Positions 53,968 to 63,358 of a DNA stretch of 64,000 nt are shown piece after piece. The stretch covers positions 3,038,001 through 3,102,000 of the forward strand of contig NZ_JAZIFX010000001.1 in assembly GCF_036634175.1 (NCBI RefSeq), given 5' to 3'. This DNA comes from Streptomyces sp. P9-A2. Its GTDB lineage: Bacteria; Actinomycetota; Actinomycetes; Streptomycetales; Streptomycetaceae. A model generated the notes under the pieces. That model had not been told where the DNA came from and made no database searches. It worked only from the letters and a program-made list of their open reading frames with translations. The position numbers and the translations under genes are program-made. The stretch's first letter is position 1, and every line of letters starts with the position of its first letter.

Positions 53968-54414
53968 GGCCGACTTCCTCTGCTTTTACCGTGTAGCTGC
54001 TTTGTGCCGTCCGATCGTCGCACCTACCGCCGAGTACGCGGTAGCCGCATCCGATTGCGAACGTTTTGGTCACGGCGAAAGCGGGTAGCTGCGAAAACCG
54101 CCGGAAAGACTGTTCCACCATACGAGAAGTCGAGGGCTGTTCGTAAGCCAACGCGAGAGGCCCATGTCACCCGGAAGTGACATGGGCCTCTCGGTTGTTC
54201 AGTGACACCGACCCGCCATGCTCGCCTCGCGGCAAGTGGTCGCTCGTAGCGACGAAGGTTGGGCCCGGGGGCTTGGATCGGGCCGGTGTCACTTGCCAGG
54301 TTAACAAACGGATGGCGTAGAACCATTCCCGCGAGCGGGCCATTTACCGACGGACGCCGATGGACGCCGATCGGCGCCGGTCGGCCGACGGTCGGCCGAC
54401 GGTCGGCCGGTGGA
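53968..54414. other. Gap between malic enzyme and HelD genes
   Basis: 447 bp. It includes the malic enzyme promoter region, the terminator described separately at 54154-54193, and a block of 11-bp degenerate repeats (GGCCGACCGTC / GGCGTCCATC types on the minus strand, about 54347-54413) directly after the helicase stop. Confidence 0.5.
54154..54193. terminator. Strong terminator hairpin after the HelD-type gene
   Basis: A perfect 17-bp inverted repeat (CGAGAGGCCCATGTCAC / GTGACATGGGCCTCTCG) with loop CCGGAA, 220 nt past the helicase stop. The malic enzyme gene reads away from it, so it most likely ends the helicase transcript. Confidence 0.85.
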
Positions 54415-56832
54415 TCAGTCCCTCAGCAGGTCCGGGACGCCGGACGCGTCCGGTTCGTCGCGTTCGGTCGAGACGACGGTGAGCTGCTGGGTGGCACGGG
54501 TCAGGGCGACGTACAGGACACGCAGGCCGGCCGGGGACTCGTCGGCGATCTCGGCCGGGGAGACCACGATCGTCGCGTCGTACTCCAGGCCCTTGGCCTC
54601 CAGGCTGCCGAGGGCCACCGCCCGGTCTCCGAGCCCGTCCAGCCAGCGCCGCGCCTCCTCGCGGCGCTGCATGGCGACCACCACACCGACCGTGCCGTCC
54701 ACCCGCTCCAGCAGCCGGGCCGTCTCCGCGCGCACGGTACCGGCGAGCGACGCCCCCGCACCGACGCCGTTCCCCTGCGCCTGAACCGGCACCGGCACCG
54801 GCACCGGCACCTGGGTTTGTACCTGCCCCTGCCCCTGCCCCTGCCCCTGTCCCTGTCCCTGTCCCTGTCCCCTGCCCGTGGTCACGAAGCGCGGTTCGAC
54901 GCCGGTGGAGCGCACCGCCCTCGGTGACACGGAGCCGGGCATGGCGAGCGCGAGCACCTTGGCGGCGAGTTCGGCGATCTCGGCCGGGTTGCGGTAGTTC
55001 ACGGTGAGCTCGAAGCGGCGGCGGGGCCTGCTGCCGAGGGCCTCGTCGCGGGCCCGTGCCGCCTCGTCGGGGTCGGACCAGGACGACTGGGCGGGGTCGC
55101 CGACGACCGTCCAGGTGGCGTGCCGGCCGCGCCGGCCGACCATGCGCCACTGCATGGGGGTGAGGTCCTGGGCCTCGTCGACGATGACATGGGCGTACTC
55201 GGTGCGTTCCTGGGCGAGGCGTTCGGCCCGCTCGCGCTGCGACTCCTCGCGCACCGGCATCAGTTCCTCAAGACCGGTGAGCTGGTCCAGCGGGTCCAGC
55301 TCCCGCCTGCGCCGGGGTCGGGCGGGGGCGCCGAGGACGGCCTGGAGTTCGTCGAGCAGCGCGATGTCGTGCACCGACCGGCCGCCGCGCCGCAGTGAGC
55401 GGGCGACCTTGCGGATCTCGCCCGGGTCGAGGACGCGCCGGGCCCAGCGGCCGAGGCGCCGTTCGTCGGCCATGGCGTCCAGCACGGCGGCCGGGGTCAG
55501 CTCGGGCCACCATGCCTCGAAGAAGGCGAGGAAGTCGTCCTCGGTGGTGATGTCGTCATCGAAAGAGGAGCGCAGTTCGGCGGCCAGCTCCGGGTCGGTG
55601 TGCCGGCCGCCCGCGCCGGAGCGCTTCCACAGGGCGTCCAGGAGCAGCCTGCGGGCGCGGGGGCGCAGCAGGTTCACCGGGGCGGTGCCGCCGAGGGCGG
55701 TGTGGCGGACGGCCGACAGTTCGTCGGCGTCCAGTTCGATCCGCCGGCCGAAGGCGACGACGCGCAGCCGGGTCGGCGTGCCGGCGCTCTCCAGGGCGCC
55801 GCGCGCGGCATGGCGAATCACCCTGAGCATGCGGGACGAGCCCTTGGCGCGGGCCACCGCCGGGCTGTCGTACAGGGTGGCCTCGGCGCCGTCGACCAGG
55901 GAGCCGATGGCGCGGATGGCGACCTGGCCCTCCTCACCGAGGGAGGGCAGGACGCCCTCGGTGTAGGCGACCAGGAGCGGGGTGGGCGAGACGATCAGGA
56001 TGCCGCCCGCGTACCGGCGCCGGTCCTGGTAGAGCAGGTAGGCGGCGCGGTGCAGGGCGACGGCGGTCTTGCCGGTGCCGGGGCCGCCCTCGACGTAGGT
56101 CACGGAGGCGGCGGGGGCGCGGATCACCAGGTCCTGCTCGGCCTGGATGGAGGCGACGATGTCCCGCATGCTGTGCGTCCGGGCCTGGCCGAGCGCGGCC
56201 ATCAGCGCGCCGTCGCCGATGACGGGCAGCTCGCGGCCGTCCAGGGAGGCCGTCAGCTCGGGGCGCATGAGGTCGTCCTCGACGCCGAGGACCTTGCGGC
56301 CCTTGGAGCGGATGACGCGCCGGCGCACCACCCGGCCCGGGTCGACCGGGGTGGACCGGTAGAACGGGGCGGCGGCGGGCGCCCGCCAGTCGATGACCAG
56401 CGGGGTGTAGTTCTCGTCGAGGACGCCGATCCGGCCGATGTGCAGCGTCTCGGCGATGTCCGCGGTGTGGTCGGGGCGGACAGCGCCCTCGGCGGGTTCG
56501 ACGGCGGTGTAGGCGCCGTCGGGTCCCTTCTTGCCGTCCTTGCCGAGGAGCAGATCGATCCGGCCGAAGAGGAAGTCCTCGAACTCGTTGTTCAGCCGGT
56601 TGAGGTGGACGCCGGCCCGGAAGACCTGGGCGTCCCGTTCGGCGAGCGCGCCGGGCGTGCCGACCTGGCCGCGCCGGGCGGCGTCGTGCATGAGGAACTC
56701 CGCCTCGTGGATTTTTTCCTCGAGCCGTCGGTACACCCGGTCGAGGTGTTCCTGTTCGCCGCTGATCTCCCGGTCGCGAACGGAATCGTGAACCGGATCG
56801 ACCGCGGTTTCCTGCTGAGCCTGAGCGGCCAC
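54415..56832 (-). CDS. HelD-type UvrD/Rep-family helicase
   Basis: 805 residues. N-terminal coiled coil (EQEHLDRVYRRLEEKIHEAEFLMHDAARRGQ), then Walker A VEGGPGTGKTAVALHRAAYLLY, motif II VIVDEAQDLTPMQWRM, and late motifs VLYVALTRATQQLTVV. HelD proteins bind RNA polymerase and strip it from DNA or from rifampicin, recycling it. Between motifs IV and V an insertion of (GQ)n and (VP)n residues is encoded by hexanucleotide microsatellites (about 54782-54885). The start is GTG. Confidence 0.9.
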   Translation of the reverse strand: MAAQAQQETAVDPVHDSVRDREISGEQEHLDRVYRRLEEKIHEAEFLMHDAARRGQVGTPGALAERDAQVFRAGVHLNRLNNEFEDFLFGRIDLLLGKDGKKGPDGAYTAVEPAEGAVRPDHTADIAETLHIGRIGVLDENYTPLVIDWRAPAAAPFYRSTPVDPGRVVRRRVIRSKGRKVLGVEDDLMRPELTASLDGRELPVIGDGALMAALGQARTHSMRDIVASIQAEQDLVIRAPAASVTYVEGGPGTGKTAVALHRAAYLLYQDRRRYAGGILIVSPTPLLVAYTEGVLPSLGEEGQVAIRAIGSLVDGAEATLYDSPAVARAKGSSRMLRVIRHAARGALESAGTPTRLRVVAFGRRIELDADELSAVRHTALGGTAPVNLLRPRARRLLLDALWKRSGAGGRHTDPELAAELRSSFDDDITTEDDFLAFFEAWWPELTPAAVLDAMADERRLGRWARRVLDPGEIRKVARSLRRGGRSVHDIALLDELQAVLGAPARPRRRRELDPLDQLTGLEELMPVREESQRERAERLAQERTEYAHVIVDEAQDLTPMQWRMVGRRGRHATWTVVGDPAQSSWSDPDEAARARDEALGSRPRRRFELTVNYRNPAEIAELAAKVLALAMPGSVSPRAVRSTGVEPRFVTTGRGQGQGQGQGQGQGQGQVQTQVPVPVPVPVQAQGNGVGAGASLAGTVRAETARLLERVDGTVGVVVAMQRREEARRWLDGLGDRAVALGSLEAKGLEYDATIVVSPAEIADESPAGLRVLYVALTRATQQLTVVSTERDEPDASGVPDLLRD
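54782..54885. repeat. Hexanucleotide microsatellites inside the HelD-type gene
   Basis: (ACCGGC)n at about 54785-54813, then (CCCTGC)n and (CCCTGT)n at 54829-54875. All units are 6 bp, so length changes keep the frame. Confidence 0.9.
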
Positions 56833-56891
56833 CGGGCCCCCTTCTGACGTGCTGGGCAGCCGTCAACCGTACGCGAAGGGGGCCCGTCCTG

Positions 56892-57725
56892 CTACGCGTC
56901 GATTTCGACGAGCTTCTCGCCGTCGAACGTCACGAACTCGTAGCTGTCGATCTCGTCGGGATCGAACGAGACGCCGCCCTGGACGTGGAGCGGCTGCTTG
57001 GCCTTGTCCGTCGTGGCGTCCGGCAGGCCGTAGCCCCACTCCGGGACGTTCCAGGAGGTCGCCGTCTCCCGCTCGCCGTTCTTGCCGACGACGATCAGGG
57101 CGCACTTCTTGGAGCCCTTGACGTTGGTGATCTGCGCGGCGAGGCCGGTGCCCCAGTCCTTCTCCTGGAACGCCACGGTCACGGAGACCCCGGTGACCGG
57201 GTCGGTGGCCGTGAGCTTGTCGGGGATCTGGTCGAAGACGTCCTTCGCCGGGTCGGCGGAGAGGGTGCGGTTGGTGTTGCCACCGCCCCCGCTGCCGCCG
57301 TCGCCCCCGCCGTTCGCCGCGACGGCGACGAAGGGGCCGCTGACGATCAGGGCGCCCGCGGCGGCGACCATGTAGAAGTTGCGGCGGCGCTTCTTGGCGC
57401 GGCGCTCGGCGACCTCGTCGACCAGCTTCTCCACCACGCGCGGCGCCGGCTTGACCGACAGCGACTCACCGAGCGACGGCGTCGTGCCGGTGCCGGGCAG
57501 GTCCGCGAGGGCGGCCAGCATCGGTTCCATACCGGCGAGTTCGTCGAGCTGCTGGGCGCACCACTCGCAGCCGGCGAGGTGCCCCTCGAACGCGGTCGCC
57601 TCGGCATCGTCGAGGATGCCGAGAGCGTAGGCACCGACGGTCTCGTGCTCGTTCGGCGCCGGTGATTCCTGCATGGCACCAGACATACCCGTACCACCCG
57701 CTCCGAATCCCCCGTACACGCTCAT
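56892..57725 (-). CDS. rsuA: Zinc-finger anti-sigma factor (RsuA-like)
   Basis: 277 residues. The ZAS motif HLAGCEWCAQQ lies near residue 55, a TM helix (NFYMVAAAGALIVSGPFVAVAAN) at about 118-140, then a Gly/Ser/Asn linker and an extracytoplasmic domain. It overlaps the sigma gene by one base (TGATG), so translation is coupled. The S. coelicolor homologue RsuA (SCO2953) inhibits SigU. Release would free the sigma factor on envelope stress. Confidence 0.92.
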   Translation of the reverse strand: MSVYGGFGAGGTGMSGAMQESPAPNEHETVGAYALGILDDAEATAFEGHLAGCEWCAQQLDELAGMEPMLAALADLPGTGTTPSLGESLSVKPAPRVVEKLVDEVAERRAKKRRRNFYMVAAAGALIVSGPFVAVAANGGGDGGSGGGGNTNRTLSADPAKDVFDQIPDKLTATDPVTGVSVTVAFQEKDWGTGLAAQITNVKGSKKCALIVVGKNGERETATSWNVPEWGYGLPDATTDKAKQPLHVQGGVSFDPDEIDSYEFVTFDGEKLVEIDA

Positions 57726-58324
57726 CACGCCGTCACCCCCCGCTCCTCCAGTGCCAGCTTCATCGAACGCAGGGCGTAGAACACCCTGGAGCGCACCGTG
57801 CCGCTGGGTATTCCGAGGGTCGCGGCCGCCTCGTTCACGGTACGTCCCTTGAAGTACGTCTCGACGAGGACCTCCCGGTGGGCAGGGGTCAGGTCGTCGA
57901 GTGCGTCCGACAGCGTCATCAGCCACAGCGCCTTGTCGATCTCGTCCTCCGCGGGGATGACCTCCAGCGGCGACGGATCGACCTCCTGCGGCCGGGCCTG
58001 CCGGCTGCGGTGGCCGTCGATGACGATGCGCCGGGCGACCGTCACCAGCCAGGGGCGTACCGATCCGGTCGCCCGATTGAGCTGACCGGCGTTCTTCCAG
58101 GCACGGATGAGCGTCTCCTGCACCACGTCCTCGGCTCGCTGCCGGTCGCCCGCGACCAGCCGGAGGACATAGGCGAGCAAAGGCCCGGCATGCTCCCGAT
58201 ACAGCGCACGCATCAACTCCTCGTCGGGTTCGTTCGACGAAGACGATGAGGACGATGAGGACGCAGACATGCGATGTCGGGCCCTCGCTCCACGTTCATT
58301 GGCCACGGCCGCATCCTTGCGCAC
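57725..58324 (-). CDS. sigU: ECF sigma factor (SigU-like)
   Basis: 199 residues from the GTG that has GGAGG 5 nt upstream. The first ~35 residues include nine consecutive serines. Region 2 (EELMRALYREHAGPLLAYVLRLVAGDRQRAEDVVQETLIRAWKN) and region 4 (DALDDLTPAHREVLVETYFKGRTVNEAAATLGIPSGTVRSRVFYALRSMK) are complete. An ATG 18 codons in is an alternative start. The anti-sigma gene follows directly. Confidence 0.92.
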   Translation of the reverse strand: MRKDAAVANERGARARHRMSASSSSSSSSSNEPDEELMRALYREHAGPLLAYVLRLVAGDRQRAEDVVQETLIRAWKNAGQLNRATGSVRPWLVTVARRIVIDGHRSRQARPQEVDPSPLEVIPAEDEIDKALWLMTLSDALDDLTPAHREVLVETYFKGRTVNEAAATLGIPSGTVRSRVFYALRSMKLALEERGVTA

Positions 58325-58656
58325 GCCCACCTCCGGTGTCCCGGGGATCCCCCCCGTCGGTCGCTCGACATGGGTACGGACGCGGTGCGTGGGGTGTTCA
58401 ACATGAGGTGACAGTTTTCCGGGGGACGGGGCGAAGACCGGGACATGGGAGCACATTCCCCCCGCCCCTCCTTCACATTTCCCCCACATGCCGATGGCGG
58501 GGCGGGTTGCCCGCGCCGCCCGGAAGGCAAACCGGGCGTGAGCGAAGTCACTTCAAGATTCAAGGAACGGGAAGCGGCGGGAAACGGTAGGAGAGTTTAC
58601 GTAAGCCGCATACGGGACAGCGGAGTTCAGGGTGCCCGTGAAGTGAGGCGGCCGGG
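58325..58656. promoter_or_regulatory. sigU upstream region
   Basis: 332 bp between the CGNR gene stop and sigU. On the minus strand GGAAAAC followed about 14 nt later by GTTG (near 58397-58422) could be an ECF-type promoter, allowing autoregulation. GC-rich otherwise. Confidence 0.4.
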
Positions 58657-59268
58657 TCAGGCGCGGGTGAGGGCGGCGGCCCTGCGGCGGTGGCGTGCCA
58701 CACGCTCGCGGTTTCCGCAGACCTCGCTGGAGCACCAGCGCCTGCGGCGGCCCCGCGAGGTGTCCAGGTACACGATCGGGCAGTTGTCGCCCTCGCACTG
58801 CCGCAGGCACGCGCGCGCGTGCGGATCGGTGAGCAGGTCCACGGCGTCCCGGGCGATCGCCGCGAGCAGCGCGGCACAGCCGGGCGGCGTCTCCAGCCGC
58901 CGCACCAGCGCCCCGTCGTCCCCGGGGACCGCGCGCGGCGTGGGGGGCGCGGCGCGGGCGATCTCGTTGACGCGGGTGAGCGCGAGGTCGTACGCGGCGT
59001 TGCCGGGCGCCGGCCGGACGTGCGCCAGAGAGACGTGCACCAGACGGGCGAGGTGGCCGCGCAGTTCCCGGAAGGCGACCGGCCAGGCGCCGTCGGCGTG
59101 GGCCAGCGGGGTACCGGCCGGGATGAGTCCGGAGCCGGTGATCCAGGCGCTCAGCACGTCGACGGAGCCGAGCCGTTCCTCGGGATGTGTGGTCGCGAGG
59201 AGATCCAGACAGATCCGCCCGGTGTCGAACCGCAGCTCGTGGGGCGCCGTGACCGTACCCAGTGCCAT
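58657..59268 (-). CDS. CGNR zinc-finger / ABATE-domain regulator
   Basis: 203 residues. The N-terminal ABATE-like domain (RICLDLLATTHPEERLGSVDVLSAWITGSGLI) and the C-terminal zinc finger CEGDNCPIVYLDTSRGRRRRWCSSEVCGNRERVARHR with the namesake CGNR are clear. Such proteins are putative DNA- or RNA-binding stress regulators; function here unknown. Confidence 0.9.
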   Translation of the reverse strand: MALGTVTAPHELRFDTGRICLDLLATTHPEERLGSVDVLSAWITGSGLIPAGTPLAHADGAWPVAFRELRGHLARLVHVSLAHVRPAPGNAAYDLALTRVNEIARAAPPTPRAVPGDDGALVRRLETPPGCAALLAAIARDAVDLLTDPHARACLRQCEGDNCPIVYLDTSRGRRRRWCSSEVCGNRERVARHRRRAAALTRA

Positions 59269-59465
59269 GTGCCTGTCACCGCCTAGAGTTCACCCCGGTC
59301 GCGTGGGGGCCGGGACGATGCGAGTGAGGAATCCGCTCCGGAGATCCGTTCCGGGAATCCGCTCTCCCTACAGTGCCTGCCCGCTCCTCCGCCCGGAACC
59401 CCCCGGCCGGGAACCCCTCACCCGGGGCCCCGGGCCCGGACGTCCCGGCCCGGCGCCGGTCGTGT

Positions 59466-60755
59466 TCAGGCGCCCCCGTCTCCGTCCCCGTACTTCGCGT
59501 CCGCCTGCGGGTCCAGAGCCAGGCGGTAGCCGCGCTTGACGACCGTCTGGATCAGCCTGGGCGCGCCGAGGGCGGCACGCAGGCGGGCCATCGCGGTCTC
59601 CACCGCGTGTTCGTCGCGGCCGGTGCCCGGCAGCGCGCGCAGCAGCTCCGCGCGGGCGACGACCCAGCCGGGACGGCGGGCCAGCGCCCGAAGCAGCGAC
59701 ATGCCCGCCGGTGGTACGGGGCGCAGCTCACCGTCCACCACGACGGCGTGCCCGCGGATCTCCACCCGGTGCCCGGCGACCGGCAGCGAGCGGACCCGAC
59801 CGGGCAGCTCCCGGCAGAGCAGCTGGACGAGGGGCCCGAGCCGGAAACGCTCCGGATGGACGGTGTCGACACCCCGGGCCTGCAACGGCAGCGCGGTGAC
59901 CGGGCCGACGCAGGCGGGCAGGACGTCGTGCCCGAAGGCGGCGAGGACGTCGTCGAGCAGGCCGCGCTCACCGGCCCGGGACAGCAGGGACATGACGGCG
60001 GGCGCGCTGGTGAAGGTGACCGCGTCCAGGGTCCGGGCGACGACGGCGTCCAGCAGCCGGTCGACGGGGGCGATGTCCTCCGGCGGCATCCACCGGTAGA
60101 CGGGCACCCCCACCACGTCCGCTCCCGCGGCCCGCAACGACTCCACGAACCCGGGCAGCGGTTCGCCGTGCAGCTGGAGGGCGATCCGCAGTCCGTCGAC
60201 GCCCTCCTCCAGGAGCCGGTCGAGGACCTCCGCCATCGACTCCGACGACGGCGACCACTCCTCCGTCAGCCCGGCGGCCCGGATCGCGCCCTTGACCTTC
60301 GGCCCGCGGGCCAGGATCCGCGCCCCGCGCAGCCGCGCCAGCAGATCCTCGCCGAGCCCCCAGCCGTCGGCGGCCTCGACCCAGCCGCGGAAGCCGATCG
60401 CCGTCGTGGCGACCGCGATGTCCGGGGCCTGCCCGATGATCTCCTTGGTGGCGGCCAGCAGCTCGCTGTCGTCGGCGAGCTGCACGATCCGCAGCGCGGG
60501 GGCGTGCAGGACGGCACCGCCGCGCCGCTGGAGCAGCGTGCCCAGTTCGTCGGCCCGGCGCGCGGCGGTCACACCCACGGTGAAACCCGCGAGCGGCCCG
60601 TACTCCGGTGCCTGCCCGGGGTTCCGCCCTGTCGGCCCGTCCGGCTGTTCCGGCTGACCCGGTTGGCCCGGCCCGTCCGACCGGCCCGTCCGATCCGAAT
60701 CGTCCGGCCCGTCCGGCCCGTCCGGCTGGTCCGGGTTCTGCTGTGCGTCGTACAT
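59466..60755 (-). CDS. nnaR: HemD-like / OmpR-type fusion regulator NnaR
   Basis: 429 residues. A Pro/Gly/Asp-rich N-terminus (1-50) leads into a uroporphyrinogen-III synthase-like fold (GFTVGVTAARRADELGTLLQRRGGAVLHAPALRI; AVTFTSAPAVMSLLSRAGE), and a C-terminal winged helix of OmpR/PhoB type (PPAGMSLLRALARRPGWVVARAELLRALPGTGRDEHAVETAMARLRAALG) ends near residue 412. In S. coelicolor NnaR (SCO2958) co-activates nitrate/nitrite assimilation genes with GlnR. narK lies just upstream. Start ATG follows the family pattern. Confidence 0.92.
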   Translation of the reverse strand: MYDAQQNPDQPDGPDGPDDSDRTGRSDGPGQPGQPEQPDGPTGRNPGQAPEYGPLAGFTVGVTAARRADELGTLLQRRGGAVLHAPALRIVQLADDSELLAATKEIIGQAPDIAVATTAIGFRGWVEAADGWGLGEDLLARLRGARILARGPKVKGAIRAAGLTEEWSPSSESMAEVLDRLLEEGVDGLRIALQLHGEPLPGFVESLRAAGADVVGVPVYRWMPPEDIAPVDRLLDAVVARTLDAVTFTSAPAVMSLLSRAGERGLLDDVLAAFGHDVLPACVGPVTALPLQARGVDTVHPERFRLGPLVQLLCRELPGRVRSLPVAGHRVEIRGHAVVVDGELRPVPPAGMSLLRALARRPGWVVARAELLRALPGTGRDEHAVETAMARLRAALGAPRLIQTVVKRGYRLALDPQADAKYGDGDGGA

Positions 60756-60856
60756 GGTTCTCGTCCCGCTCTCGTCCCGCACTCGAGTCGGTGTGCTGCG
60801 TCCACTCTGCTGCGTCCACTGTGCTGTGTGAGGCACGGCTCGTCCTCATTCCTCAT

Positions 60857-60900
60857 GCCGAACCGAGCCTGTCAATGCTCCATGACAGGCTCGGTTCGGC
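60857..60900. terminator. Terminator between narK and nnaR
   Basis: A perfect 18-bp inverted repeat (GCCGAACCGAGCCTGTCA / TGACAGGCTCGGTTCGGC) with an 8-nt loop, 20 nt past the narK stop. Confidence 0.9.
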
Positions 60901-60920
60901 TCCATGTCACCCGTGTTACG

Positions 60921-62276
60921 TCACACCTCGGCATAGCTGAGCTGGGACTTCTCCTCCGTGACGGCCGTCGCGGCGGTCGGCCGGGCCGGGCGGCGAAGGT
61001 ATACGGCCCGGGTGACCACCAGGCAGACCGCGTAGAAGGCCAGGAAGACGGCGAACGCGCCGGTGCCGGAGCCGGAGGAGAGGAAGGACTGACGAAAGGC
61101 GAGGTTGATGCCGACGCCGCCGAGCGCGCCCACCGCGCCGATCAGCCCCATGGAGGCCCCGGACAGCCGGCGCCCGTACGCGGCCGCCTCCTCGCCGCTC
61201 AGCCCCCGGGCCAGCGCCTTGGCCTGGAAGATCCCCGGGATCATCTTGTACGTCGAGCCGTTGCCCAGGCCGGTCAGCACGAACAGCACCACGAAGGCGA
61301 CGGTGAACAGCACCGGCGACTTCTGTGCGGAGGCGACGATCAGCACCCCGGTCGCCACGCCCATGCCGACGAAGTTCCACAGCGTGATCCGCGAGCCGCC
61401 GTACCGGTCGGCGAGCCTGCCCCCCACGGGACGGATCAGGGAGCCGAGCAGCGGGCCGACGAAGGTGACGTAGGCGGCCTGCAGCGGGGTCCGGCCGAAC
61501 TCGTTCTGGAGCACCATCCCGAAGGCGAAGCTGTAGCCGATGAACGAGCCGAACGTGCCGACGTAGAGGAAGGACATGATCCAGGTGTGCGGGTCCCGCG
61601 CGGCGTCCCTGGCGGCACCGGTGTCGTTCCGTACCGAGGCCAGGTTGTCCATGTACCGCGCGGCGAGCGCGGCGGCCACGACGATCAGCGGGACGTAGAG
61701 GCCGAGCAGTACCCGGGGCCCGCCGCTCGCCCCGATGACCGCGAGGGCGACGAGCTGGATCACCGGGACGCCGATGTTGCCGCCGCCGGCGTTCAGTCCG
61801 AGCGCCCAGCCTTTCTTCCGCAGCGGGAAGAAGGCGTTGATGTTGGTCATGGACGAGGCGAAGTTGCCGCCGCCGATGCCGGCCAGCAGGCCGACCAGCA
61901 GGAACGTGGAGAAGGACGTCCCGGGTTCCATCACGGCGAACGCGGCGACCGTGGGAACGAGCAGCAGCGCGGCGGAGACCACCGTCCAGTTCCGTCCGCC
62001 GAACACCGCGACGGCGAAGGTGTACGGGACCCGGACCACGGCGCCGACCAGCGTCACCACGGAGGTCAGCAGGAACTTGTCGGCGGGGCTCAGCCCGTAC
62101 TCCGGGCCCATGAAGAGCACCAGCACGGACCACATCGTCCACACCGAGAACCCGATGTGCTCGGACAGCACGGAGAAGAGGAGGTTCCGGCGGGCGACCT
62201 TCTCCCCGGTCCGCTTCCAGAAGGTCTCGTCCTCCGGGTCCCACTGCTGGATCCAGCGGCCGCTGGGGGCTGTCAT
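60921..62276 (-). CDS. narK: NarK-type nitrate/nitrite MFS transporter
   Basis: 451 residues, 12 membrane helices. The nitrate signature GLLAGIGGGNFASSMTNINAFFPLRKKGWALGLNAGGGNIG and a second one near GLGNGSTYKMIPGIF are present. GGAGG lies 4 nt before the ATG (MTAPSGRW). A TGACGGAAAC sequence about 80 nt upstream (62358-62367) resembles part of a GlnR box. Together with nnaR it forms a nitrate uptake/regulation unit. Confidence 0.95.
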   Translation of the reverse strand: MTAPSGRWIQQWDPEDETFWKRTGEKVARRNLLFSVLSEHIGFSVWTMWSVLVLFMGPEYGLSPADKFLLTSVVTLVGAVVRVPYTFAVAVFGGRNWTVVSAALLLVPTVAAFAVMEPGTSFSTFLLVGLLAGIGGGNFASSMTNINAFFPLRKKGWALGLNAGGGNIGVPVIQLVALAVIGASGGPRVLLGLYVPLIVVAAALAARYMDNLASVRNDTGAARDAARDPHTWIMSFLYVGTFGSFIGYSFAFGMVLQNEFGRTPLQAAYVTFVGPLLGSLIRPVGGRLADRYGGSRITLWNFVGMGVATGVLIVASAQKSPVLFTVAFVVLFVLTGLGNGSTYKMIPGIFQAKALARGLSGEEAAAYGRRLSGASMGLIGAVGALGGVGINLAFRQSFLSSGSGTGAFAVFLAFYAVCLVVTRAVYLRRPARPTAATAVTEEKSQLSYAEV

Positions 62277-62453
62277 GGGGCCTCCACTGTTCTCCGGGGC
62301 GCGGGCGGGTGCCGCGAGGTGATGGTCCCGAAGGTAGGGAGGCGGCGTTTCCGTCACGGTGGCACCCGGTGACCGCCAGGGAACGTTGCTCTCACCCGCG
62401 GTGAGGGCGGGATGAGAGGTGGCCGGTACCGGGCGCGGGCGACGCCGTGAGGT

Positions 62454-63332
62454 TCAGGGCCGCGGGGGCTGCCAGTGGGGGTTCTGCTGGGGGTTCTGCT
62501 GGGGCTGGAACCCGGGCGGCTGGGCGGGCTGTCCGTACGGTGGCTGCGGCTGGGGATGACCGTAGGAGCCGGGCGGCTGGACGGGGGGCTGCGGTGGGGC
62601 GCCGTACGGGGCGGTCTGGGCGTACGGCATCGGAGGCTGCTGCTGGGGCTGGTGACCGTAGCCGGGCACGGGCGCGGGCATCCCGGGGACCTGGGCGCCG
62701 TACGGGCCGCCGCCGAAGGGGTTGCCGTGGCCCGACATCTGCCCGCCCGGGGGCAGGTAGCGCACCCGGCCGGTCTCGTCCGTCACCGGGGCGAATCCGG
62801 CCGCCCGCAACCGGGCGGCGAACTTGGCGTTGCGCTTGCGGGTGAGGACCAGGCCGACGCCGAGGAAGGCCATGAGGAGCAGCCAGGCCCCGCCCGCGAT
62901 GATGAGGCCCGAGGACTCGCCCTCGAACCGGATGGCCATGGCTCCGCCGCCGATGGTGGCAGCGAGGGCCCCGATACCCAGCCGCTTCTCGGCGCTCTTC
63001 CCCGTGAGGTCGAAGTTGATGCGGGCCTTCAGGAGTTCGAAGGCGTCCGGCACGAGAGGCGGCACCGACACCCCGTCGCCGGCGTTCGGGTACTGCGCCC
63101 AGTTCTGCGCGGCACGGGCCCGGGCCTGCGGACCGGGATCGGGCACGATCAGCATCTTCAGCTGACCGTTGTTCCCGCCACCCTGCCGCACATCCGCGTA
63201 CTCGTACCCGAACTGCTGGGCGGTGAAGGCGAGTCGGGCGAGCTTCTTCACAGAAGCCATCGCACTGGTGAGCTCGACCGGCTCCCCGCTCGCCATCGAC
63301 CGCAGCATCTTCTGCGTCTGCCACTTACTCAT
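62454..63332 (-). CDS. Membrane protein with two helices and a Pro/Gln-rich tail
   Basis: 292 residues. The cytoplasmic N-terminus (SKWQTQKMLRSMASGEPVELTSAMASVKKLARLAFTAQQFGYEYADVRQGGG) precedes two hydrophobic helices (LGIGALAATIGGGAMAIRF; SGLIIAGGAWLLLMAFLGVGLVL). The C-terminal third is Pro/Gln/Gly/Tyr-rich and disordered. No catalytic motif; function unknown. The ATG has GGGGGCGGG 9 nt upstream. The next gene starts 26 nt past it on the same strand. Confidence 0.8.
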   Translation of the reverse strand: MSKWQTQKMLRSMASGEPVELTSAMASVKKLARLAFTAQQFGYEYADVRQGGGNNGQLKMLIVPDPGPQARARAAQNWAQYPNAGDGVSVPPLVPDAFELLKARINFDLTGKSAEKRLGIGALAATIGGGAMAIRFEGESSGLIIAGGAWLLLMAFLGVGLVLTRKRNAKFAARLRAAGFAPVTDETGRVRYLPPGGQMSGHGNPFGGGPYGAQVPGMPAPVPGYGHQPQQQPPMPYAQTAPYGAPPQPPVQPPGSYGHPQPQPPYGQPAQPPGFQPQQNPQQNPHWQPPRP

Positions 63333-63358
63333 TCGCGCCCGCCCCCTGGCCACACCGT

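Noticed and set aside
54024..54326. A 100-codon minus-strand frame between malic enzyme and HelD genes
   Set aside because: It spans a perfect 17-bp terminator hairpin and has no ribosome site or domain.
59373..62372. A 999-codon plus-strand frame across nnaR and narK
   Set aside because: Shadow of two clear minus-strand genes; its product is Gly/Arg/Gln-rich and runs through a perfect terminator hairpin.
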